Shown: positions 32,148 to 42,873 of the stretch, in pieces | Layout: every line of letters begins with the position of its first letter | How positions within the stretch are numbered: the stretch's first letter is position 1 | Source: Meghimatium bilineatum | Taxonomy: Eukaryota; Mollusca; Gastropoda; Stylommatophora; Philomycidae | Direction: 5' to 3' | Assembly: GCA_034231615.1 (NCBI GenBank) | Contig: CM067306.1 | Span: 60,326,749 to 60,390,748 of the forward strand | Length of the DNA: 64,000 bases | Translations under genes and position numbers: made by a program | Notes under the pieces: generated by a model | What the model was told of the DNA's origin: nothing | The model's input: only the letters and a program-made list of their open reading frames with translations | Databases searched by the model: none

Positions 32148-32412
32148 TGAACCGCGTTAGCGCAGTGGTTAGCGCACTCGCTTCGCATGTGAGTGGTCCT
32201 GGGTTCATTCCCCAGTTGAGGCGCAAATGTTTTTCAGATCTAAACCGCTCCCCGGTCGACCCAGCCTTAAATGGGTACCGGATTAATCCGGAAAGTAAAG
32301 ACTGCGAGGGAGAGGAGATAGCTACCGCCCTCATTTGCAGAGCCTCTGAAATGTGAGATCGCTAACATCTCGCACCCCTACAGCATTAATAAATGATATG
32401 GGTTACTTTACT
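32148..32412 (+). repeat. SINE-C reference copy with tRNA-derived head
   Basis: Complete: GCGTTAGCGCAGTGGTTAGC (A-box TAGCGCAGTGG), GGGTTCATTCCCC (B-box-like), GCGCAAATGTTTTTCAG, TACCGGATTAATCCGGAAAG, ACTGCGAGGGAG, CCTCTGAAATGTGAGATCGC and a GGTTACTTTAC tail running into T. The head looks like a tRNA gene without acceptor pairing. Internal Pol III promoter boxes are intact enough to be functional (inference). Confidence 0.93.
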
Positions 32413-32814
32413 TTTTTTTTTACTAAATTTGTAATAGTAACTTCAAGGAAAAATTATAACATTTTTATGACACGCGTCCTACGGAGAATATGAAAAAAAA
32501 ATCACACCCGAAGTAGGCCACATGCAACACACAATGAGAACTAGTGTACAAGATTATTGTCTCTCAATGGATGTGAATCACGGTGATGTGCAGAGATGGA
32601 TGTCAGGACAACACAAACACATCCAGAGAATATATTTGTGATTTTGTCAATCAGCCACGAAAATATCTGCTGCAACATAATGATGGTCAATGATCGTATG
32701 ATTAACAGATGATTATCACCGGGACAACATGTTTCTGGATAGGGGCCACAATTGAAAAATGATTGAGAACCAATATACGAGATGAATGAACAGTAAATGT
32801 ATGACACATTTAGT

Positions 32815-34118
32815 ATACGTACAGTAAGAGTTGGGCATTGTGATGTGGGCATTCTGAGGTGGGCATCAAGAGTTGGGCATTGTGATGTGGGCATCATGAG
32901 TTGGGCATTGTGATTTTGGCATCATGAGTTGGGCATTGTGATTTGGGCATCATGAGTTGGGCATTATGATGTGGGCATCATGAGTTGGGCATTATGATGT
33001 GGGCATCATGAGTTGGGCATTGTGAGTTGGACATTCTGAGGTGGGCATCATGAGTTGGGCATTGTGATGTGGGCATCATGAGTTGGGCATTGTGATGTGG
33101 GCATCATGAGTTGGGCATTGTGATGTGGGCATCATGAGTTGGGCATTGTGATGTGGGCATCATGAGTTGGGCATTGTGAGTTGGACATTCTGAGGTGGGC
33201 ATCATGAGTTGGGCATCATGAGGTGGGCATCATGAGTTGGGCATTGTGATGTGGGCATCATGAGTTGGGCATTGTGATGTGGGCATCATGAGTTGGGCAT
33301 TGTGATTTTGGCATCATGAGTTGGGCATTGGGATTTGGGCATCATGAGTTGGGCATTGGGATTTTGGCATCATGAGTTGGGCATTGTGATTTGGGCATCA
33401 TGAGTTGGGCATTGTGATTTTGGCATTATGAGTTGGGCATTGGGATTTTGGCATCATGAGTTGGGCATTGTGATTTGGGCATTGTGATTTGGGCATCATG
33501 AGTTGGGCATTATGATGTGGGCATCATGAGTTGGGCATTGTGAGTTGGACATTCTGAGGTGGGCATCATGAGTTGGGCATTGTGATGTGGGCATCATGAG
33601 TTGGGCATTGTGATGTGGGCATTGTGAGTTGGGCATTGTGATGTGGGCATTGTGAGTTGGGCATTGTGATGTGGGCATTGTGAGTTGAGCATTGTGATGT
33701 GGGCATCATGAGTTGGGATTGTGATGTGGGCATTGTGAGTTGGGCATTGTGATGTGGGCATCGTGAGTTGGGATTGTGATGTGGGCATCATGAGTTGGGC
33801 ATTGTGAGTTGGGCATCATGAGTTGGGCATTGTGATGTGGGCATTCTGAGGTGGGCATCATGAGTTGGGCATTGTGATTTTGGCATCATGAGTTGGGCAT
33901 TGTGATTTTGGCATCATGAGTTGGGCATTGTGATTTTGGCATCATGATTTGGGCATTGTGATGTGGGCATCATGAGTTGGGCATTGTGATGTGGGCATCG
34001 TGAGTTGGGCATTGTGATGTGGGCATCGTGAGTTGGGCATTGTGATTTGGGCATCACGAGTTGGGCATTGTGAGTTGGGCATTCTGTGGTGGGCATCATG
34101 AGTTGGGCATTGTGAGTT
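32815..34118. repeat. 1.3-kb array of paired 14-mers
   Basis: Alternating 14-mers GGGCATCATGAGTT and GGGCATTGTGATGT form 28-bp units (about 46). Sub-blocks differ (GTGATTTTGGCAT, GAGTTGGACATTCTGAGGT), and the latter returns about every 150-350 bp. Met/Pro/Cys/His-rich open frames (minus) are array translations. Confidence 0.96.
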
Positions 34119-34235
34119 ACCTATGTCCTATCAGCTTGGTACAACTCTGTCAACTTGGTTTAATTCTATCAGCTTGGTATAACTCTGTCCTCTCAAGTTG
34201 TCATGGGAAAAACAACCCTTTCCATACAAGACTAT

Positions 34236-34388
34236 TTCTTCTTCTTCTTCGGCGTTCATTCTCAAACTCCCGCTGGATCTCTCCTGTAACAGTACTACTA
34301 GATCCCCAGCAAGATGCAGTCCAGAGAATGGAAATTCGTTGTGTCGCCGTTTTGTTTGCATCAATGGCCGGACACATCCGTCTTCTGC
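34236..34388 (-). repeat. SINE-B copy, full length
   Basis: Plus strand from CTTCTTCTTCTTC, GGCGTTCATTCTCAAACTCC, CAGCAAGATGCAGTCCAGAG and GTGTCGCCGTTTTG to GGACACATCCGTCTTC. Confidence 0.92.
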
Positions 34389-34940
34389 AGATCAAGACTA
34401 TTTGATTTGAAAACCACATCGATACTTTTTTTACTTACAAAGCAAGACAACCGTGTGATATTTCCCTCCATCTATTTCACGTTGCCCTTTTGATGATCTT
34501 CCTGTGAATGAAAACATGTAAATGCCACGTAACACCGCAATGCTCTGTAAGCATTTTACCAAGCGTAGATGACCCGCCACATCAGCTATCTTATGCCATC
34601 TTGGTGTCCGCCGCGCTGCAGTGAAATACGAAACGCGGTTAATCCGCGAAGCAATTTGGCGCCATCTTGTCAAAACTCAGGGGAAGTAACGATTAGTGTG
34701 TGGAGAGAATAAAATAAGGGTTGCGCCCCGTGCCTCCTTTAGGGGAAAAAACATTTAGATAAGACTCGAACAAAACCTTACGTGTACCTTTCAGAGAACG
34801 GGAGGAGGAAAGAAAAATAGAGGTTAAGTAAATAAACGTATTCCGGACACGTGTATAAATCTGTGTGGGAATGGAAGAGGTAGTTTTTGATTTTAAAAAA
34901 GCCTGCCAAATGTAGAAGATGAACTGGCATTATATAGGAA
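34389..34940. other. unassigned stretch
   Basis: No gene, SINE or array recognised. Confidence 0.4.
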
Positions 34941-35418
34941 AGTAGACTGTTGAACAATGTAAAGTAATATCGTGGCCTATCACAATAAAGTAGACTGTTG
35001 AACAATGTAAAGTAATATCGTGGCCTATCACAATAAAGTAGACTGTTGAACAATGTAAAGTAATATCGTGGCCTATCACAATAAAGTAGACTGTTGAACA
35101 ATGTAAAGTAATATCGTGGCCTATCACAATAAAGTAGACTGTTGAACAATGTAAAGTAATATCGTGGCCTATCACAATAAAGTAGACTGTTGAACAATGT
35201 AAAGTAATATCGTGGCCTATCACAATAAAGTAGACTGTTGAACAATGTAAAGTAATATCGTGGCCTATCACAATAAAGTAGACTGTTGAACAATGTAAAG
35301 TAATATCGTGGCCTATCACAATAAAGTAGACTGTTGAACAATGTAAAGTAATATCGTGGCCTATCACAATAAAGTAGACTGTTGAACAATGTAAAGTAAT
35401 ATCGTGGCCTATCACAAT
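34941..35418. repeat. 48-bp array, 10 copies, apparently identical
   Basis: Units of AGTAGACTGTTGAACAATGT, AAAGTAATATCGTGGCCTAT and CACAATAA repeat with no substitutions that I can find. 48 is a multiple of three, so two minus-strand frames stay open with 16-residue periods (LFNSLLYCDRPRYYFT; CSTVYFIVIGHDITLH). Identity between copies implies very recent expansion or assembly collapse and expansion. No evidence for translation. Confidence 0.97.
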
Positions 35419-35589
35419 ATATGAATCAGTGATGTAGATGCAGCGCGGTGGTGGGTGGATGGATTATGCTTTATGAGTACAGCTTATCAGCGCACAAGCT
35501 TCATAGATACTCCAATACCCATCTTTAAAAAAAAGAAAAAAAAGTCCCCAAAAACAAAGAAAAGAGTTGGAAGTCGTGTTTGACAGACC

Positions 35590-35958
35590 TAATGGTAATG
35601 ATGTGGGTATATAGAATAATAGGGGGGGGGGACATTATGGAACGAGAAGAAAACAAATAAAGCAGTTTTAATACAACTTAATACGAAGAAATAATTATTA
35701 AGGGAAACAAAGATAGGGCAAATAAAATATTTTGGGCATATTTAAAGTCATGCCACATTGTTGAAGACCTTTCTTGAGGGTAAAGTCGAAGGAAAGCGAG
35801 CAAAAGATAGGCAGAGATACATATAGGAGAGTAACATCACAAGATGGACAGGTTGCATTCTAGCAGAGTGCACTACCAAAACAAGAAACAGGGGATGTTA
35901 GAGATCTGTCGAGCCAACCTTTGTTGCGGAGACGGCACTTGATGATGATGATGATGGT
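35590..35958 (+). pseudogene. LINE C-terminal fragment with (GAT)n tail
   Basis: Collinear with 26.57-26.90 kb: NEKKTNKAVLIQLNTKK, IKYFGHI, HATLLKTFLEGKVEGKRAKD, ESNITRWTGCILAECTTKTR, then GATGATGATGATGAT. Several stops and a G-run; older than the copy at 26 kb. Confidence 0.8.
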
Positions 35959-36429
35959 ATTGATATATACCAAACTGCCGACCAAAATGGCGTAGAATAG
36001 CAGGTGTGCTTTTTCCTGCTTGCCGATAAACAAAGTTTCGGAAATGATTTGGACGACATTGAGTAAAATTCTGTCCGTGGAAATGCAACACTGGAGTATG
36101 GGCACAAATGAGTAATATTTGTAATTGTTCTAGAACCAACCGTGTTATTGGAACGAGAAATGTACGTTTATAAAATTATTTGGCAAGGAATAGTCGAGGG
36201 TGGAAAGAAGAGGAAGAAGAAGCAGAAGAAGAAGGTAGATGGCATCAACAACACTGGTTTACAAAAACAAAAATGAAGTTGAAAGTTGTCTATAATTTTT
36301 TAACTGAATTAGGAGCATTTTGTGCCACTGAAGCCAAAAATGACATCCATTTGTCCAATCAGGTCAGGTTTTTATTCTAAATTGATTTTTTTTAAAACTA
36401 TTTTCTGACTATAGCCTTCTATTCATTAC

Positions 36430-36430
<1 letters not shown>
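35959..36430. other. unassigned stretch with GAAGAA run
   Basis: A GAAGAGGAAGAAGAAGCAGA run at about 36205 may be a SINE-tail relic. No body found next to it. Confidence 0.35.

Positions 36431-36501
<71 letters not shown>
36431..36501. repeat. (ATT)n microsatellite
   Basis: Uninterrupted ATT run of about 70 bp. Confidence 0.98.
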
Positions 36502-36502
<1 letters not shown>

Positions 36503-36639
36503 CCCATTGTCGTCAGTAAATGTTAACTTCACGTGAGTTCAGAATATCCAAAATAAAATGTCAAAGCACATTTGTCCAGTAGTTTGCCATTGCTTTTAGG
36601 AGGAAATCCTTTTATCGAATAGCACACAAGAAAACATAT

Positions 36640-36865
36640 TCATAAAAACAACACGGCAAGATTAATAACTGAATGCAGAGTTAACGACAACAGGGAAAGA
36701 GGGCACCCAAAACGACGATTGTGCAGTGATATATCAGATTGTTTAAACATGTCTCTAGCTGCGGCAGGTAAACTTGCCCATAATCGTGGAGTGTTTAGAG
36801 AATCCATAAGGAAGACCACGTTCTGGATAGAATATTTCACGTGGGGGGAGAAAGGGCATTATATA
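36640..36865 (+). pseudogene. LINE C-terminal fragment
   Basis: Frame TARLITECRVNDNRERGHPK, RRLCSDISDCLNMSLAAAGK, LAHNRGVFRESIRKTTFWIE. It corresponds to the GRP-RRW-DDI-WLN, LA--AG-LA, NRG-FR segment that ends LINE polyproteins. Confidence 0.7.
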
Positions 36866-37114
36866 GTACGAATACGGTTGGTGTATGTTTGTGCTCATGA
36901 GGATACTTGATTACTTGTACGAGATGTTCGTTGATGTTGTAATTGCCCTTGTCTAGATTGGTCGGTTGGTCAGTGACTTGAGTACAGATGTTGAATGTCT
37001 TGACGAGATCACATCTTTATTGTGAATGTGGTTGGTCAAGTACGTAAAATCTGTTTACTTGAGTTGTAAGGCGATTCAGTGCCGCTTGAACGGACCTGTT
37101 CATTTCCCATCAGC

Positions 37115-37395
37115 CTTCAGAATTATAGAGTAAAAAAGATAAACTTTAGCAAAACTAGGAAGAAGAGAGTCAAGATTTGTAGGGTATGTGATGAGAAAAG
37201 CAAAAATTGAACATTTGGTAATCATCTGAAAGATCAAGGGGAGAAGAGACAGAGGAAGACAAAGAGAGACATTTCTGGATGTGTGGCCACTGCGGGCACA
37301 AAACGACACCACCAACTGAACTTATTAACATTACAAGAAACAGACTTGTGGAGAAACATATATTCCAATCGGCATGGCACTTGATTGATTGATAT
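37115..37395 (+). pseudogene. LINE C-terminal fragment
   Basis: MRKAKIEHLVII, KIKGRRDRGRQRETFLDVWP and NRLVEKHIFQSAWHLID parallel MRRRGIENLVTTGKIEEKRS and RHSARHLMIM at 29.7-30.2 kb. It ends in TTGATTGATTGAT, a simple-sequence tail. Confidence 0.65.
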
Positions 37396-37479
37396 GTATA
37401 TATATGAATCTAAATAGTTTTACAATGTATATGCGAGTGTTGAGACTATAGCTTCTGATTATATATAAATATATTTGTG

Positions 37480-37920
37480 AATACTTCATTTATTGCAAAA
37501 AAATAGTTCTATCATTTTTTTTTAAATGTGAAGAAAAAAAATTGAAAAAGAACACACACAAAATTTCCTCCACAGAATCTACAAGACCATCCAACCCTTT
37601 GGATGCCAACAGAAGATCCACAACCATATAATTTCCAGGAGGAGAACCAAGACCCAAGAGTCTAACCCCAAACGCACCAAGAACAATAAACAAGTCCTTG
37701 TTAGGACTTTTTACATCCCAATCTCCCAATATGTTTTTGTCCTTATAAGGACACGCAGAGCAGACTCCAGGTCAAATCACAGTCCCTAACAGGACAACGC
37801 AGGCCATTGGGCCACAATATACGCCCTGATATAACTAAAGGAAAACAATTCCACGGTTGAAAGGGCTTTCTGACTCTAGACAGACAAATCCACCAACTAA
37901 GAAACAACATTCAGTTATTG
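37480..37920. other. unidentified dispersed repeat
   Basis: A 79-residue minus frame (GDWDVKSPNKDLFIVLGAFG, VRLLGLGSPPGNYMVVDLLL) looks protein-like but I do not recognise it. The stretch GATATAACTAA ... GGTTGAAAGGG at about 37831-37866 resembles 51500-51535, so part of it is a repeat. Could be the 3' part of an unclassified LINE or SINE. Confidence 0.35.
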
Positions 37921-38012
37921 CTTATAATAAAAGACATAGTTGCACGTAGGACTAAATAGTCAGACACTGTCTAGATTCTAGATGTGCGTTGAAAGTATAG
38001 TTTATCATTATA

Positions 38013-38560
38013 TTAGTGCGTTATTCCTCTAGGGCCAAAGACGGCACATAGGGCGGATGTCATATAATTCCATGTCTCTCGTTGCATTGCAATATGTTTT
38101 AGATCTTCATTGTTTCTTATACCGATGGTGAAACGTTCTCCTCTTGTAATAGTTCTACGTAAAGTTTCTTTTGGTCTTCCTCGCTTTCTTTTGCCCTTTG
38201 GTGACCACATCAAAGCTTGATAGGGGAGTCTTTCACTATCCATTCGTAGCGCGTGTCCGATGTAATTCCAGCAACGCTTTCTAATATAGGTGGATACATA
38301 TTCTTGTTTTGATTCTTGTCTGACAACTGTGTTTGATTTGAAGTCTGACCAAGTTTTGTCTGAAAGCGTGCTGTTATTAATCGTTCATCGATTGCTTCCC
38401 AGCTTATAAGTGATCTTTCTGTTTTGTGTGACATTATTATAGCTACTCCTTCTGTACGTTTATCTGGTCTTCCTGAGTAAATGATGTGTTTTAGATCGTT
38501 ATATGGGGTGCAAAGGGAACGCATTGCTCTAGGCGGACCCAGGGTTAGCAGATAACCAAG
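38013..38560 (-). pseudogene. internally deleted LINE: endonuclease joined to C-terminus
   Basis: On the minus strand LKHIIYSGRPDKRTEGVAII, MSHKTERSLISWEAIDERLI and TARFQT match the APE-type endonuclease of LINEs (YSG-D---EGVAI--, W--I-ERL). From about 38365 onward the sequence is the C-terminal segment KTWSDFKSNTVVRQESKQEY, RKRCWNYIGHALRMDSERLP, KRGRPKETLRRTI and YMTSALCAVFGPRG. All RT blocks between are missing, and the junction shifts frame. The C-terminal part matches 19.9-20.6 kb. Confidence 0.8.
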
Positions 38561-38959
38561 ATCCCAAATGTACCTCCTCGCAGTGCACCCTGGTAACAGA
38601 AAACAGCAGCTCGAGCTGATTCTGGCCAAATCATTTGGGGATCGTGTCCGAGAATGTGGAGGAAGCAGATGGAAAAAGATTTGACTGCAAAAGAGGCAGA
38701 CAATATCTCCGACACCATTTGTATCACCACATACAGCGACACTGTCGACATACAGTGCCGCCTGTTAGTCCAGTCAGAACCATGGAGGAACAGCCAATGT
38801 AAAAGGCACGTAAAGGTGGATGCGTGGAAAGAAACAAATATATGTCATAATGAGTACAATGACATAATGAAAGGGCAGAACAGCGCCAGAGGGCAGCGCG
38901 AACTGCAAATGAAAAGTGAAAAGTTCCTAGGAAAAGGTAACTATAAGGTCTGTTAGCTC
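38561..38959. other. unassigned stretch
   Basis: GC content rises here. A 100-residue plus frame (38654-38956) shows no motif. Possibly the 5' part of the GC-rich repeat that follows. Confidence 0.35.
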
Positions 38960-39790
38960 GAGACGAGCTTCTGGTTACCTGTGATCCTTATAGGCAGAGA
39001 CCCAGACCCAATCGTGGGCTTTCGGAAAAGCAAGAAGACCTAAACCAACTCTAATGTCGAGCCTTCCTATACCGGAATTATGCTCGCGAAAAGAAAGGGT
39101 TCCGAACCCGATGGGCTTAGGCAAGAAAGGGACAAAGATGACAGTCCTGGCCCAACTCTACTGTCAAAGTTTCCTATACCGGAAATACGCTTGCAGAGAG
39201 AAAGGGTTCAGTACCTGATGGGCTCAGGTGCTATTGGGACACGGTCGCTCAGCTCGAGAACGCCTTTCTCTCAAACGCGTGGTGTGAGACTCAAACTGGT
39301 GCGAGGGTTCACGATGTCTGTGAATGGCGCCTCGGGTAGGAGGGCGAACGAACCAGGCTCCAGCTCTTCTGGCGAGTTCTTCCTCATACGGAACCAGGCT
39401 CGCGGATGAGAAACGGTTCAGTACCCGATGGACACAGGCAGAGTTTGTCCAATTGCACGAGATGGATTCATGGACGATTGAGCACCTCGTGCCAGATAGA
39501 TGCGCTCGACAAGCGTCTTGGCGAAGAGGCACTACACGCCAGCGTGCCCGGCGACAGATAGACAGGCTGTCACGGACTAAGGACCAAACCCGAAATAAAG
39601 GAATGACGAAAACGGATGAGCTGGACCTCGGACGTCCTGACCACAGGTGGCCAACCGGGGTGCAAATAATCATAGTTCTACTGTGGAACTTGCAGCACAA
39701 CGTACTTCACGCTCTCCGGCGGAAATTACACGAAATATTTGTTGTGGTTACTTGAGAGCGAACGCAGAAGAAGAAGAAGAAGAAGAAGAT
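38960..39790 (+). repeat. GC-rich dispersed element with GAAGAA tail
   Basis: GC is clearly above the surroundings. Internal imperfect direct repeats of about 110 bp: CTTCCTATACCGGAATTATG / TTTCCTATACCGGAAATACG / a third diverged copy at 39380-39440, each followed by AGAAAGGGTTC..ACC-GATGG. The 3' end is GCGAACGCAGAAGAAGAAGA, as in SINE-A, SINE-B and the 22-kb LINE. A 143-residue Arg-rich plus frame (39324-39755) may be a decayed ORF, but I cannot identify it. Confidence 0.5.
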
Positions 39791-40249
39791 CGTTATATAG
39801 AAATATTTACCTTGACCTGTCCACCGACTTTCCCTAATGCCAGTAATATCTAAGTTGTAATCACAGATTACACGGCTCACTTGACTGTTTTTCTTGTTTG
39901 AAACATCGTTCAAATACGTTCAAATATTCGATTTTAAACAGTTTTCGAATTAAATAAGGTTGAACACGAATCATGATGTAAATATGGAAATCCTTGAATC
40001 CGTTACAGTAACACATATATTTAATTTTTTACGATATTAATGTGTTAAATTAATGATCATCCAGTTCTTGATTCAACAAGAAAGAAAAACATCCCTCCAT
40101 TACTTAAACCGAAACCGGAACATCAACATTATATAGATATTCTATATATTTGTAAATAGGGGTGGTGTTCTTTGCTCTCCTCTCAGGCAACGGAAACACA
40201 CGGGCGGTGAATTAATTGGTGGATAATTCATTTTGGTTTATAAAAGACA
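39791..40249. other. unassigned AT-rich stretch
   Basis: No gene or repeat recognised. Confidence 0.4.
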
Positions 40250-40608
40250 TAGTTACGTGTAAGTAGTTTTTACACTTTTGCTGTATTCGAGTTACGTGTA
40301 AGTAGTTTCCACACTCTGTTACTGTATTCGAGTTACGTGTAAGTAGTTTCCACATTGTTACTGTATTCGAGTTACGTGTAAGTAATTTCCATACTTTTAC
40401 TGTATTCGAGTTACGTGTAAGTAATTTCCATACTTTTACTGTATTCGAGTTACGTGTAAGTAGTTTCCACACTCTGTTACTGTATTCGAGTTACGTGTAA
40501 GTACTTTTACACTTTTACTGTATTCGAGTTACGTGTAAGTTTTTTCCACACTGTTACTGTATTCGAGTTACGTGTAAGTAGTTTCCACACTCTGTTACCA
40601 TATTCTAG
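40250..40608. repeat. 38-41-bp minisatellite, about 9 copies
   Basis: Units of GTTACGTGTAAGTAGTTTCC, ACACTCTGTTACTGTATTCG and A. Length differences come from presence or absence of CTC and from T-run changes. Confidence 0.93.
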
Positions 40609-40929
40609 TATTTTGCTGTAATTAATTATAATGCAATAAGTCCCTTTTATTCAGAGACATGACGTCACATTGACGCGGTAGCCTTCTTCCTTGACGTCCC
40701 TTGTCTGAAACACGTCATGAGCACACGTATTGTGACGTATTTATTGACGACAGTCACGAATCTATGGAAATATATGTTCTGAGTGATACTCTTCGTGGCA
40801 TATAGAAAAATCATAGTACATTGAACTCAGTCTTCCAGGGCTTTTCAGCATTTGAAAATGTGAACGTAATATACTATGGTAACGAAATTAGATGTATTCT
40901 TCCTATTTTTTTGTATTCAAAACTGCCTA

Positions 40930-42000
40930 TTTCACTCTTTCACACGTCTTTATCGATTGAAGTTCGCCGTATTTGCAACATGCGTTTCGCTGATGATATA
41001 GATCTTATAGTTGGATTATAAAAAGAGTTATACGAGTTAACAGCAAAATTGTAAAACGTTACCAGCAAGTACGGAATGGAAATCAACATAGAAAAGTGCA
41101 AGATCTTGGTTAACAGCAGAGACACAGAAGAACAGACAAATATCGTGATGAATGGACATAAGCTTGAGGAGATGAATACTTTCAAATACCTCGGATCCAG
41201 TATATGCAGCGATGGAAAGTACACAGCAGACCTAAACATAATGATGGAGATACTTTAGCGTCTATGCCAATACTAACTGTGATTTGGAAAAGCAACATCA
41301 GTGTTGGAGTGAAAGTCAAACTGTATAAGTCACTGGTGCTTTCTGGTGTGTTGTATGGTTGTGAGTTTTGGACACTCGCTGCGGACATGGAGAGACGATT
41401 ACTGTAATATAAATGTTACAGACGAATTCTAGGAATTTGCTATAGGGAACATAAGACCAATGTGTACGTAAGAAATAAAGTAGAGATGTGTACAGGTGTT
41501 CAAGAACCATTGTTTTCAATAGTGAAACGACGAAAACTAGCATGGTTCGGACATGTATGCAGGCATTAGCATGGTTCGGACATGTATGCAGGCATTAGCA
41601 TGGTTCGGACATGTATGCAGGCATTAGCATGGTTCGGACATGTATGCAGGCATTAGCATGGTTAGGACATGTATGCAGGCATTAGCATGGTTCGGACATG
41701 TATGCAGGCATTAGCATGGTTCGGACATGTATGCAGGCATTAGCATGGTTCGGACATGTATGCAGGCATTAGCATGGTTCGGACATGTATGCAGGCATGA
41801 TTCATTGTCAAAAACAATACTGCATGAAACTGTCGAAGGTGGAAGAAGCAGAGGAGGACAAATAAAAGCATGTACAGACAACATTAAGGAATGGACAGCA
41901 CAAGATATTTCCTAACTCATCCGCATCGCTGAATATAGAAATCGCTGGAGGACTCTGTGTGCCAAATCATCGCTTGCTCCAGTACACGCCTACTAGCTAA
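40930..42000 (+). pseudogene. LINE RT end to C-terminus, interrupted by its own minisatellite
   Basis: ICNMRFADDIDLIVGL (RT active-site box FADD intact), SKYGMEINIEKCKILVNSRD, MNTFKYLGSSICSDGKYTAD, VKLYKSLVLSGVLYGCEFWT, YRRILGICYREHKTNVYVRN, FSIVKRRKLAWFGHVCRH, then the 29-bp array (41540-41800), then TILHETVEGGRSRGGQIKAC, NIKEWTAQDIS and IAEYRNRWRTLCAKSS. 5'-truncated, with several stops and frame changes. It is the same family as 42.3 kb and 58.9-59.4 kb. Confidence 0.88.
41540..41800 (+). repeat. 29-bp minisatellite born in LINE coding sequence, 9 copies
   Basis: Units of AGCATGGTTCGGACATGTAT plus GCAGGCATT. The unit is the LINE segment that encodes AWFGHVCRH. The first and last units merge smoothly into flanking LINE coding sequence. 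Only one base differs among the units (TTAGGA for TTCGGA at about 41662). GCAT occurs at both edges of the founding segment, a possible slippage microhomology. Confidence 0.95.
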
Positions 42001-42029
42001 ATCGTAAATACGACTTACTGGGCCATTTT

Positions 42030-42140
42030 TCTTGAAATCTATTGGTCATCAATTGAAGGCTATTTTTGGCATGCGACTCCAAATATATAAATATTAACAA
42101 ATGAGATGCACAAGAATAATCTAAAATGTTAAGAAATTGT
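42030..42140. mobile_element. MITE-like element, partial copy M5
   Basis: GGCTATTTTTGGCATGCGAC then TCCAAATATATAAATATTAA matches the centre of the MITE family (compare 52650-52690). The outer arms are gone. Confidence 0.5.
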
Positions 42141-42189
42141 TCCAATTTAATCGAATGCGCAGACGTTTTACTGGAAAAGACCGGTTCAA

Positions 42190-42250
42190 GATTCCAATGT
42201 GGTACCCCTATTACCCTGACGGGTTACGGGTTTATTGATAGATATATTTC
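42190..42250 (+). repeat. LINE 3' terminus fragment
   Basis: CCAATGTGGTACCCCTATTA CCCTGACGGG matches CCAACGTGGTACCCCTACTA at 42483-42503, the end of the neighbouring LINE copy. Only the last 60 bp are present. Confidence 0.65.
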
Positions 42251-42304
42251 ACTCTTTGTCAACCAATGCCCGTTTATAAAATCTGTATTTATTAGGATAT
42301 ATGT

Positions 42305-42550
42305 TCATACGATTCCTTGTCAAATACAATACTACAGGGAACTGTCGAGGGTGGAAGAAACAGAGGAGGACAAATAAAGACATGGGCAGACAACATCAAG
42401 GAATGGACAGGGCAAGATATTTCCACACTCATCCGCATCGCTGAGGATAGAATTCGCTGGAGGACTCTGTGTGCTGAAGCATCCAACGTGGTACCCCTAC
42501 TACCCTGAAAGGTTATGGGTTTATTGATTGATTGATTGATTGATTGATGT
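42305..42550 (+). pseudogene. LINE C-terminal end with (TTGA)n tail
   Basis: SNTILQGTVEGGRNRGGQIK, TWADNIKEWTGQDISTLIRI, AEDRIRWRTLCAEASNVVPL and a stop, then GGGTTTATTGATTGATTGAT. It is better preserved than the copy ending at 42000 and shows the natural 3' end of the family. Confidence 0.85.
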
Positions 42551-42785
42551 TCATATAAAGTGTTTTGAATATATGAATGAGGACTCAAGATGCCAAGCAC
42601 ATCAGAATGCTAGGGACTAGCGACACATAGTTAGTAACTGCGCATCAGAGTCAGCGAACCAAAGCTGACCAAGACCTTAGGACACTTCCACACAGTGGTT
42701 CTGGAAATAGGAGTACAGTAATGTAGCCTGGTCAGGTTCTAGGGATCGAAGAGAGAAGGACAACCCATCCTCAAAAATAACCGTG

Positions 42786-42873
42786 CAGAAGTTGGATATG
42801 TCGACCGAAAGATGCAGTATCTCAGCAAAGCTGTAAACAGACATAACTGTTCTTTTCTGGACGAGTGATGAAG
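42786..42873 (+). repeat. SINE-A fragment
   Basis: GAAGTTGGATATGTCGACCG, AGCAAAGCTGTAAACAGACA and TTTTCTGGACGAG with a GAAGAAAAAG end; degraded 3' half of SINE-A. Confidence 0.5.

Noticed and set aside
32148-32225. tRNA gene candidate
   Set aside because: A-box and B-box are good but the acceptor stem is missing, and the sequence continues into the SINE-C body.
34778-35415. Two periodic open frames of 161 and 203 residues
   Set aside because: The 48-bp array is a multiple of three and stays open by necessity. No start context, homology or codon bias supports a gene.
36180-36240. GAAGAA run taken as a SINE tail
   Set aside because: No SINE-A or SINE-B body lies on its left.
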